The notes under the pieces were generated by a model, which was not told the DNA's origin, did no database searches, and worked only from the letters and a program-made list of their open reading frames with translations. Below, one piece after another: positions 26,301 through 38,300 of a stretch of 64,000 nt of DNA. The DNA comes from Chondrosia reniformis (Eukaryota > Porifera > Demospongiae > Chondrillida > Chondrillidae), in NCBI GenBank assembly GCA_947172415.1, contig OX359195.1, positions 5,245,501 to 5,309,500 of the forward strand, in the 5' to 3' direction. Positions within the stretch are counted from its first letter, which is position 1. Every line of letters begins with the position of its first letter. The position numbers were made by a program, and so were the translations under genes.

Positions 26301-29300
26301 AATCTGGAACTCGAAAGGTTAATTTCTGACCAGTCTGATCCATTGGACATAAAGAGTGTCTGTTTTCATATCTCTCATCCAGACCTACTGCAAATGTCCA
26401 AAGGTGCTTTCGTGGTTTGCCATGGGTGATGGAAAGGCCATCAACATATGCCTCATCAATGGTTTTGTTGGGCGAGTACTGGAAGGCCTCCATTGCTCCA
26501 AATTGGTACCCTCTTGCCCTTCCACACACCTGAGTATAGTTCTTCTTCACTTTAAATTTAACAGATGAACAGCCAATGTCCACAGTCCTGCCATAGGCTA
26601 ACATACCACTATCTTTATCATAAACCTCTTGTAGGCCAATAGGGCAAATAGCTCCATCCTGGTAAACATCAATAAACACAATTCTGGTCCAGTTGGTACT
26701 TGTAATGTTGCACAAGTTTGGGTATCCTGAAGCTACTCTGCTGTCATTATGATGCAGTGGAGAGATATCAGTTTCTGGAGCATTGCTTATGTCATCTTCG
26801 TCATTCTCAAAATGGTCATATTCCACTTCATCTCCTTCAAAACTATCATCAACCTGTTCTCCATCAGCTTCATCTTCAATTTCTATTACAACTTCTTCAT
26901 CAATATCTTCATCTGCTTCCTTAGAGTGTTTAACAGAAATAGGATCCTCAAACGAGTCCATTTTGGGACCAGAATCAAAATCTGATGCATTAGCAGTAAG
27001 AATATTAAAAGCTTGGTTAGCTAAAACATCAATATTTTCTAAAGGAATTGAAGTCTTGTAACTTTGAAAGAGCTTTAAAACTTTCTTCATGACTATATCA
27101 CTGACTCTCTGTACTATTAGGTCCAGCTGCTCTGGTGCCAAGTGTACGCTAGCATTATCGTTAAAGCTTTTACTATCTTCAGTACTTTTCTCTGGTTTCT
27201 CATCAAAGGTAAAGTCACCTTCAACAGTTGCTTCATCTTCAAAGATGGACACTTCAATATTTATAGTTGGGGAAGAGGAGCAATCCTCTGACTTCCCTTT
27301 AGACAGGAACATTAAGAAGCCAGTCACAAGGTATATAAGCAGGAACTGTTTCTCAGGTAGAAACATGGGACTTTCTGAGCAATTTGAAGATATTAAGGAC
27401 CAAATAAGATACTCAACTGGAGATTGATCTACTTCAAATACAAAATGTGTTATGGATGTAGGCTAGTGAATACTCTTTCCAACTTACTATTTACAGTGTG
27501 GTCACCACAGGAGGATGTACAACCCCCTTCCATTAGCACAGCAATTAACAGATTTCCTATTACTTAAATATGTCACAGAAGATGTACCCATTCACACAAT
27601 AAATAGCCAAGGTGAAGAACCAATCAAATTGCACACAGTATTTTCTAGATGACCAATCAAACTCCTTTTAGTAACCCTTCAAAATAGGTGGAGTTACTGG
27701 TTTGTATACTGAAATGAGGCAAACTCCTGTAACCATAAACTGTAAAGATAAGAAGGACCTAAGATTATTGGGATAGTACAAAAATCAGTCATGTCTACAG
27801 AAAGAAATATTCAAGCCTAATATTAAGTCACAGGTACAGTCAAACCAATTAATTACTTAATATTCTGGAGGCATATTAAGACAATAATTTCAAGTAACTC
27901 TTTATATTGTACAGAGAGATCAAGTCAGATATTTCTAAAGATTGCTCAACAGTTATATCAAACATGAAGAGTATGATGACAACTGCTCTACTACTGTTGG
28001 TAGCTTGTGTGTTTTTACAGCTCAGCTGGGCGGAAGAGAAGTGCTCAGAAACAACAAAGAAACCTATTACTATAAAGATATCAGTATACACAGGAAGAAA
28101 GTCCAACAGAACTACACTACACACTTCCACTGATACACCAGGCAACTCCTCTAGGCCAGGTGAGAAGGGAGACCAGGGGGAGAAAGGGGAAAGGGGACCA
28201 AAAGGTCAAACTGGTCCTCGTGGCCCCAAAGGTGAACCTGGCATGCAAGCACCCACAAAGAATCTCCCGGAAAGAATACTTAATGAAGTGAGCAATAAAA
28301 TTATGCAAGATGTGAGAGAACTACTAGTAGATGAGCTTAAAGAGATTAGAGCAGTAGTTCACAATGTAACACTCTCACAGTTGGAGTCCGGATATCCAAA
28401 CCTTTGTAACATCAGAGACAGCCGATGGAAACAAATTGTTCACCTTAACATGAGTAGCTACAGATCAAGGTGTCCAGCAGAACTTAGAGAAGTTAAAAAC
28501 AAGGCAACAGGACAGAGAGCTTGCGGCAGAACAGCAGAGTATGGTTGTTCCTCGCTGCTGTACAATCCGGGGCAGGAGTACACTGATGTATGTGCTCGTG
28601 TGAGAGGCTACCAGTACGGACAGACAGAAGGATTCAAACCCTCTGGCGGTAGAAATATTGATGAAGCTTACCTGGACGGCATATCAATAACATATGGACT
28701 TCCCAGACACCACATCTGGTCCTTAGTTGCAGGTTATAACGAAGTATATAACGATCTCTATCGCTGTCCGGAGGACCGTACTGACCCACAGGATATGCGA
28801 CGGATACCTACCTTTGTGATGAAGAACTATTACTGTGAAGCTGGAATCACTGACGGGTACCCTGAGAGGGAGGTTGTATGGGACAACCCCCTCTGGGATG
28901 GAAAGGGGTGTGTCCTGGAGACAGCCCATTCATGTGAGAGGTCTGGCTGGTTTTATCGCAAATTGCCACCCACCCAAAAGAATATTGAAGTTAGACTGTG
29001 TGGGAGCACGGTAACCATGTTACGAGATACTCTTTTAGACTGGCTAGAGATATGGGTATTAAATACATAGTCAAATCACATGTATTAACAAACTTTTATA
29101 CTTTTAAAAGTGTATTTATACGTATGTATATGTACACACACTCACCTTAATAATGGCTTGTAAGGATGATGTAATTACAGCCGGTGAACAAGTAAAACTC
29201 CTCAGTAATTTCCTCAAATCACCTACAGTATGTATACGTACGTACATACATATATGTACACACACATACGTACGTGTATGTATACTGTATATAAATACGT

Positions 29301-32300
29301 ATGTATATATGTACATATGTGTATGTACGTATGTACATATGTGTATGTACGTATGTACATATATCATAGACATGTATACATATACGCATGTGTGTGTAGA
29401 TGCATTGTACAATGGAAACTATTTTTCTTCGCTTGCTTAATATAGTGTACTGTACACATGCCTACCAGCACATATACATATACACATAAACTAACCATGG
29501 ACAGACAATTTCAAATCCTGAGGTAAATTTGAGGCCAAGCAAGAAATGACATTCAGTATGTATCCTTTCAGCAGATCATTGTCTGTAAAGAAGACAACAG
29601 TGAGATTATATGTACGTATATGTACATGTAGTATATAAGTATCCTAATTTATTGAGACTCAGCAACAATTGTATTTAAACAAAACTGAACGTTTCGACCC
29701 GGTCAGAGGTCTTCATCAGCATAAATTAGGATACTTATTATGAACGCAACAAAAAACCCTTATCACTTCATGTAGTACGTAGTATGTGTAGTACAAATAA
29801 AGTCAGTATACGTACATGTATTACAGTATGTAGCTATAGATACTGTTATATTCAAAACTTTCAGCAAGGGTTCTACAGTATTGCAAAATAGTGTATATAA
29901 GGCCCCTAGATTTAGCATAGAGAGCCAAGGATTCACAGAAGACCAAGATAAAGAAAAAGACAAAGACTCCCAGGATCACTGATGAAGGGTGGAATTCCCA
30001 GAAACGGCTGTCTGACCCAGTGGAGAAGAAGATGAAAGAAGGGAAAAGAAGGAAGAAAAGACTCTTGTATCTTTATCCAAAGCTTTCTTCAGGTTTAGTT
30101 CCCCTATATGTTCTTTTACAGAATAGGCATAGCATGTAGGAAAATGGGTATCTTAGATTTTTCATGCAAAGCCTACATCTATAGCTAGTGAAGTTTAACA
30201 ATATGTACTGTATACCGTCATAGAGAATTCGCTCTTCAACAACATATACAGAATTAAATACAAAGTTGAACACCTACTTGGGTCTGTTTGAGTGCTTTGT
30301 ACCACTGCACATTGCCAAGCTTCTTCCAAATACGTAAAATCCATAAATGTAACGTGAGGCACAAACTCGGATAGAAGCATCCAGGCTGCCTGCAGTCAAT
30401 AAGATTTATTATACGATCGTACATACGTATGTAGTCAAAGCATATACGTACTTGTAGTATTGTATTGTAATAGACCAACAATTATACTATATAAGAACAA
30501 TTAGTATATAATCTATCAATTACTGAAAGAGGTTTCAGGATAGTCAGATTGGAATAGTAACTGCTTCTGCTTCTACTCACAGTCTAACACATCACATGCA
30601 CTTAAATACAGTACACACTGTACGTACGTACATATACCAATTCATTATGGACACAGCTAGTACCCCTTATTACTTCATATGCCAATTCATTATGGACGCA
30701 ACTAGTACCCCTTATTACTTCATATGCCAATTCATTATGGACGCAACTAGTACCCCTTATTACTTCATATGCCAATTCATTATGGACGCAACTAGTACCC
30801 CTTATTACTTCATATGCCAATTTAAACAATTAAAAACATTTGATTTAAATATTGCTTACTCTGCAGTTTGCAGTGGATTTGGCATGTGTGATGACACTCT
30901 TGATGTGTCTGATTGTCAGCTTTCCTTGCTTGGCCCAGATCTCGCAAGTATGCTTGACGTACCTCCTCAGCTCCTGTCCTCTCTCACCGGCTACAATGTT
31001 CAAGAGGTCCCATACAAACACCTCATGATCAACCAGCTCCCTAAAACACAATCATGGAATTACAAAATTAATATCAAACAATCCAAAATGTTTCTCACTT
31101 ACTCATCATATGGTGTGATGTTGCTTAGAATAACTTCTTCTAACAAACTGGCACACTTTTCTTGAGCACTCGTCTCCATGTCCATCACCATTGGCAACAC
31201 ACCATCCAACCAATAGCTGCATATATATACATATGTAACATACGTATGTACGTAAAGAAACAGGTACATATATTAATTAGATTTTTTATATCCACAACTG
31301 GATTAAAAACCAATAAAGATTGCAAAGGAGTCTAACAAAATCAAGAAGAAGACAAAGATTCCCAGGGTCACTGATGAAGGGTAGAATTCTCAGAAATGGC
31401 TGTCTGGCCCAGTGGAGAAGAAGAAGGAGAAGGAGAAAACTCTTGTATCCTCGTCCAAAGCTCTCACTAGGTTTAGTTTCCTATAGGCCATTACTCTAAA
31501 GTATGTAGATCTATTATGTTAAAAATGGTGTGATAGATTATTCATACACTGCAAAGATACGTACATACATGTTTGTCTAAGAGCGTTAGAGTTCTCAGAA
31601 CATAATATTTACAGAGAGGTTGGCATGAAACAGTATCATCAGTTATGATGTATAGTTACATTACCTGTGCAAAAGCTTGCATAAAGGAAAGTCCATTGTA
31701 AGTGCAGTCAGGGAAGACAGGGCCTGCTTCCTCACAGACAGGGCAGGGTCCTGGCACCTCATTCTCAGCACTTGCACATCACTGTGACACACATTATCAA
31801 TGTGCAGCCTCACAATCACCTCTAAAGCCTAAAGATACATATTTAGAAGCAAAAATAGTCCACATGGACATTTAGAGTTTATATGAAGTAAAGATGGCCC
31901 CAGTAAATCTAACATTTCAGAGGGGTCAATGGGAATATGCAAATAAAGGAGTGGTTTACAAGAAGCAATAACCACATATTATACAATACATACTATTTAC
32001 AGTAGATTATATATCATATATACATACAGTACGTACGTCGTACATACGTATATACTTATATAGTACCTGAATAGCTGCCTTTCTAACATTGATCTTTTCA
32101 TCTTCAGCTCTTCTACGTAGCATGGGATAGAATAGGTTTTCTTTTGTCTCCTCAGAAACCTGCTCAGAGATGGTCTCTCTCAGAAGATGAAGGAGTTCTT
32201 TGTTGGCTGAGCTACCAATCTTGGCTAAAGTACTCAATGCATTAGTTCTAACACTGCAAATCAACAAGAAAAGAAACAATTGCAGAATAACTGAACTAAC

Positions 32301-35300
32301 AGGTTTTGCATCTAATTATGCTTGATTTTAATCTTGGACTGTGAGCAGATTATGTCAATAAAGTAGTATTTGGATAACTGCATTCTACGTATATCAGAAG
32401 TAAACACTTGTGGTTAAATAATGAGTAGGCGGAGGCTACAGTCTAATTAAGATTGATTACTCACAATGAAAAATGAAGTTATTATGTAATTGCACAAATC
32501 CTGTAAAAAGGCTATGATGAAATGATAATCAGGCAGCTAAGATAAGACTTCAGTCAGTCATGTGACTGGTTAGTAATAATATTAGCATGTCATCATAGCA
32601 TACATAGTAATTTGTACAGTCAACCAAGTCCCTTTTCCAACAATACTCATTGGTTGCTTGATATTCCATCTAAAGGTGGTTCACCCTGTTCATGCAAGTA
32701 CGTACCTTGCAGTCTTGTCAGAGCATCTTGAGAGGATTGCCTTGACTAGCAAACACTGCTCTAGAGCCTTCTTCTCATCATCAGAAGGACAAGTGAGGTC
32801 TCGTGGGGGGCATTCAATAAGCTTTGACATCACATCCAAAGCAAACACACGATAGGACACCTACGTACATATGTATACATACGTATGTGTATATATGTGT
32901 ACATACGTATACATATGTGTACATACGTATGTGTATATAATACGTATGTACACATATATACACAACAGGAACAGGACAGGATATGTACATGTGTGTATAT
33001 GTACATGTGTGTATACATGTGTATATAGTGGTAAGACATAGTTGAGCCACCAATATATTCCTAATTAAGATCTACAGGTTAAAACATCCAAACCATGTTG
33101 ATATGATACTAGAATTACGTAGCCATGTACATACGTATGTATGTATATACGTACAAAGATCTAATGTTGCTATTGCTCAATAACCTTAATCTCATCATAT
33201 GATTGTAACAAATAAGCCCTATATCACTTGGTATGCATATGCATACACACAATAGGTACAGTACTTATATACTTATATAATACGGGGTTCTTTTAACTAT
33301 GTCAAAGATAAGTTTGATGTACTGTACGTATGCAGGCTAGAAGAAACCTTTATGCCAGATGTTTCAACCCTGAGCCATTGAAGCAGACCACCAGGGTCAA
33401 AACATTCAACCCCCCTTAAAGAAAGTAGTTTTTTTTTAAATTGCAAACTACTAATCGAACTAGTTTTCCCTTTTGTATTCTATCCCCCTTGTGCTATTTT
33501 CTAAAGGAAACTCTTTCTCTTCTGTGCAGTACTGCTAGAATCTGCAATGATAATATTATACTTAAAGGCATTCAGTATTTTAAACCAAAACATGTGTCTT
33601 TAGATGCTCAAGGAGATTGAAAGATGAATTCTTTCAAAGATACATAATAAGTACACTAATACTAAATAAGTACACTAACCAGTAATAATCATAACTTTGT
33701 AACAGAATCTCAATACTGAACAACAGACTGCCACCAACTATGTACGTACGTACGTACGTATGTACACCCACCCATTAATTCAACACATTCATGCGTAGGT
33801 CATTCTGACTGGGTTGGCCCAAATCACTTACTTTTGTGTTTCGTGATAATTTATACAACCAGTCAATGAGAAACGAGAAAAGCTGGTCACTTGTAAACAT
33901 CAAGAGATCAGTCACAACCTAACGAAAAGGTTACAGAATGGACAAGAGACATGACACGTATGTACATACGTCATGCAATTGAGCACATTATTGATAAGAT
34001 GTGAAGTGCAACAACTACATATTTAAGGAGGTTGCCCCTCAAACTTTTTTCATATTCCTCCTCTTTGTGATTTTTCTAAGAGCAGCCCTGGTGGTATATT
34101 TCTAAAAATAAGAACCTCTACAACCTCTGCTAGGCGGTACGTACCTTGGATAGCCTCGCTCTATAGTCAGCCTTATCAGGGGTCTTGACACAAATGTGCT
34201 GGATAATGGTTTTAAATGGCTTCTCCATATCATCTCCAAATTTCTTGTAGCAATGACTGAGGAATGACAAGTGTATAATATGTACGTATTTGTAAATATT
34301 TAAATTCACAAGGATTTTAAAAACAGACAATTTGTATGTATGTAGTCTATTTAAAAATACAGTACATACTGATGGTAATAGACATAGCTATTATAGTGTG
34401 AAATATAAGGTTTGTAACACCCCAGATATCACCCGGTTGCCCTGGTAACGTGATATATAAGTACGTATCATATTCACTGCATCTAAGGCTAACAGGTCTT
34501 ACATACACAGGTAATTGCCTTATTCAGAAGTAGAGTAAGTCTAAGCTTAGCAAGTTTGCCCTAAGCCATAACTCTAGGAAATGTCTATCCTATTTCTACG
34601 TATGTTCCTCATTCTTATAGATATGTCAACCAGATAATGATGCTGTATACTATTACAAGTACCTGATGAAGGAGACGGCCGCATCACTGACAGAGGTGTA
34701 CGGTTCCTTGAGCGGATGTAGGGCGCCCCCTCCATCAATGTTGGTCATCAACACGGCTGGTAGAAGGTGATTAAAGACCTCACTGGTGAATTTAGTTTGG
34801 TCTCCATGGATACTGGCACATAGAGCACTCAAGCCACACCAGGCAAATCCCCCAATTGGAGTGGATACCAGCAGAGAGCTACAGCACATTCAAACAGGAC
34901 ACATGTGTACGCTGTATATTTATACACTGTTGCCATGGCAATGGGTAATAATATGGAGGCATAACCTACAATTTATAGTGTGAATTGCTAATTAACCAAT
35001 CTAAAGATCTTATTCATTTGGTTTCTTATAGTCTTTGCTTTTTAGCAATGTCTATCCTAGGCTGCCCGGATACCATGGCAACGGGATATACATAAATCAG
35101 TTGTAACCCATTGCTTCGACTTCTGCCTAAATTATTAAGCCCCTTGGTCTTGTATTACATACATTTCAGCTTTAATCCTTGCCTCTGGGCTATAACTATT
35201 ACATACATATACCTACGTGTATAAATAGATAGTGTAGGATGTCATTGAGCTGAACACATTAGGACCAGAGGGTGTTCAGATAAATGAAGTTCTGACAATA

Positions 35301-38300
35301 TAGAAGATGCCATGGTAATTGTTTATTGTGATTTATTGTTAAATAAGTACATAACAAATTTACATTATTTAAATATTTATACACAGACCTGTGTGGTGTA
35401 TCAATATACTTGGTACTCTGACAAGGTTCCACATAGAGTAGCTTTACAAGGATCGGGATGAGATAACCTCTTGACACATCTTTATCTTGGAATGACACTT
35501 TGGATAAACAGCTCACTAAAGACTACAAATGACACACATGGCGATGTAGATATATCAGCTAAGTTACATTACAACACCAAAAAGAGTACTAGATACATAT
35601 ACGTATTTCCCATGGGAAGGGCCATTTAACCACTAGGCACCACTATCAAGGGCAGGCTAGTCTCGCGTAGCCCTGACCGCTATTTCACCTTGATGACACA
35701 CCAAGTTCCGGTGACTCAGAACAAAAACAGTATAGGCTATTCACCAGACCCTATTTCGCCGACCGCGTGATGTCATCAAGAAAATATGGAGGCGAAATAG
35801 CGGTGTGGGCTACGCAAGACTAAGGGCAGGCCTGGCAAGGTAATCTAGTACATACAATAATTATAAAATAATTGAAGTAATAATTAAGTCCATCGTGATT
35901 TTAGAAGTGAAATGTGAAGAAGTGTATATTATGTACATCTCTTATCTACATGTCTGCAATCCCCAACCCATCCACTATTTGTAACTCAAAGCTGAAAGCA
36001 CTATAACAATAAACATGATAGTTCCTCAATATAAAGTGTATACATTACTGCATATGTACGTACCTTCAATAAGTATTTCATGGCGTCCTTTATTGCATGC
36101 TTATCAGTTTCTGATTGGCTGGAGAGGTTGGCTACAGAGTGGCTTTCTGATGCATCCATCACGCAACTGCTATCTTCAGAAGCGTGCCTCCTCTTTGGCC
36201 TCCTCCCACGTCGAGGCCTTTGCTGTGCCTCTGCCTGTTCTGTCTTGCCTTTAATTACAGAATAATGTACACAAGGTATGTACATATATTGCTTCATATG
36301 TAACATACGCATGCATTATCATTTGGTTAAGTATTAATGTAATAATATACATGTACGTACGTATATACATATGTTCAGTTCCATTACATCTATATACACT
36401 CTCTCAGTCTGTACGTACGTATATGTATATACAGTGGTATCACCTATGGGAAATTACTGGCTGCATTAGGAAAGAACGTACTAGATTGCATTACAAGTTA
36501 TTATATCTACACTGCTCAAAGAAGGATGACTGTGCAGCCATCACGTAAATCCTCCCCCACAGACCAAATGGTCACAGAAAGTCTAGGGCAACCAAACCTA
36601 GCCTAGCCTAGTTAGTCTATGAGGGAGAAAACAGCCTGAGGAAAAGTGGACTTCTGCGGGATTTGAACCTGCGCCCTATGCTGACGCTCTACCTTTTGAG
36701 CTAAGAAACCCATCCAACAGAACAGTCACAGTTCCTTCCTACTAGTAGAGTATTACTTTGCTTACTTGGAATTTCCTCAAGACATTTTAACATGTCTACA
36801 CATCTTTGAAAGATCATTGGATGAAAGATTTTGAAAGCATGACTACCTGTACATTTACAAAACAACACCAAATCAGATGAACTACAACTTGACTTGAAAC
36901 ACAAACACAAACAATTGATATACAACCTCACATATATAGTATACAGAATATAACAGAAATAATTTATGGAAAGATACGTATGATTGCAACTTCTTCATCA
37001 ATCTCTGTCATCGATCTACAGGATTCCCCCACTCATAAGTATATTCTGATAGACTACGTACCTCTCCCATGTACACATACGTATAATGGAACCTTACTTG
37101 AGAACTTCAATCTAAATTTACAGGGTACCATAAACACTCTAGGTTACTCCTCGTGTTCTGAATATTAAATTCAGTCAAGTAATTAATTATTGGTCAGAGG
37201 ATTACTGCAAACATGTGATTGCCTGTGTACCTTGGATTTGAAGGATTGTCAAATACAATTCAGACACTCTAACTGCTCTGATGTAATCTTCAGCACTCTA
37301 CACACACACATACGTATATACATATGATGACTGATAGCAATGTAAATGAACATTAACCAATTCTGTATGTGGCTATAAATAATTATGCTTGTAGCCCGGG
37401 CAACCTGAACATCAAAGCAAATGAGTAGACCTGGGTGGTATTCATACTTTCCAGGATATCCTGGACAACATGTATATTACCAGGATGTGGATAATTGAAA
37501 ACTCAAAGTAATCAATAACCTTGCAAAATAATCTTACAAATGCATATAACAAATCAGGCTACACTGTACACCCAAAGGTCTTCTTCAGCAATAAAGAATT
37601 ATTTATTGCTAAAGACCTACGGGTTGAAATGTCCTAATACTTTGATTAATAATCAGTGTTGCTGATGCTCAAATTGTAACCAATTCATGTACTAAAGTCT
37701 ACAATGCTTCATGCTAACTAAAGTTGCTATTGCAAAGATGCAAACCTCTGGCTGCAAGTCTTGCAAAGCAGCTACAACTGGTAGCAATTGTTTATGTGTC
37801 ACTCCACAGTCGACCAGAATAGTCCAAAAGTTACCAAGAGTTTCTAAAAAAGAATAACAAGCTCAAAATACAGTAACTTACACACATTTGAAATTCTACA
37901 GAAAAGCTTGCAGCAAAGGATTAGTGAAAAAAGTGTCTGGTTAGCTGAATATCAACTTGTGGTATTATGTACACTAGATCCTTAAGAATGCATACACGAA
38001 TAATCTAGCACACCATTTTCATATATGCTATATCTATTTTAGAGTAAAGGCCTATAGAGAACTAAACCTAATGAGATCTTTGGATCTCCACTTGCATGAC
38101 ACTTTCACTGAAAACTAAACATAATCTCGCACCTTCCTCCTCCGAATCGTTACTCTGTGTCCACCGATGGCAGATCTCCAATGCGCATTGCCAAGCTTCA
38201 TAGGATTGCAAACCTTCCAGTGCCTCGATCGGAAGTGCCACTTTGTCAGAAAAATTAACGGACCAAGTTTCTTCAATCCAATCATGAGAAATTGCCCTCA

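Noticed and set aside
26356-27427. Several plus-strand ORFs
   Set aside because: Shadows of paralogue C on the minus strand, which has a signal peptide and the conserved domain.
20219-29070. Nested genes as retrocopies of an intron-containing gene
   Set aside because: They are intronless in the coding part, but I see no poly-A tail or target duplication, and upstream splice-acceptor-like sites suggest 5' exons; tandem duplication explains the cluster.
30596-31165. Plus-strand ORF of 189 codons with repeated [15 protein letters not shown]
   Set aside because: It spans a 45-base tandem repeat and the antisense of an NCAPD3 exon; both are explained without it.
36640-36712. tRNA gene on the minus strand
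   Set aside because: A and B boxes are present, but the region between them is too short for a full cloverleaf and a body shared with 17715 follows; a SINE is better.
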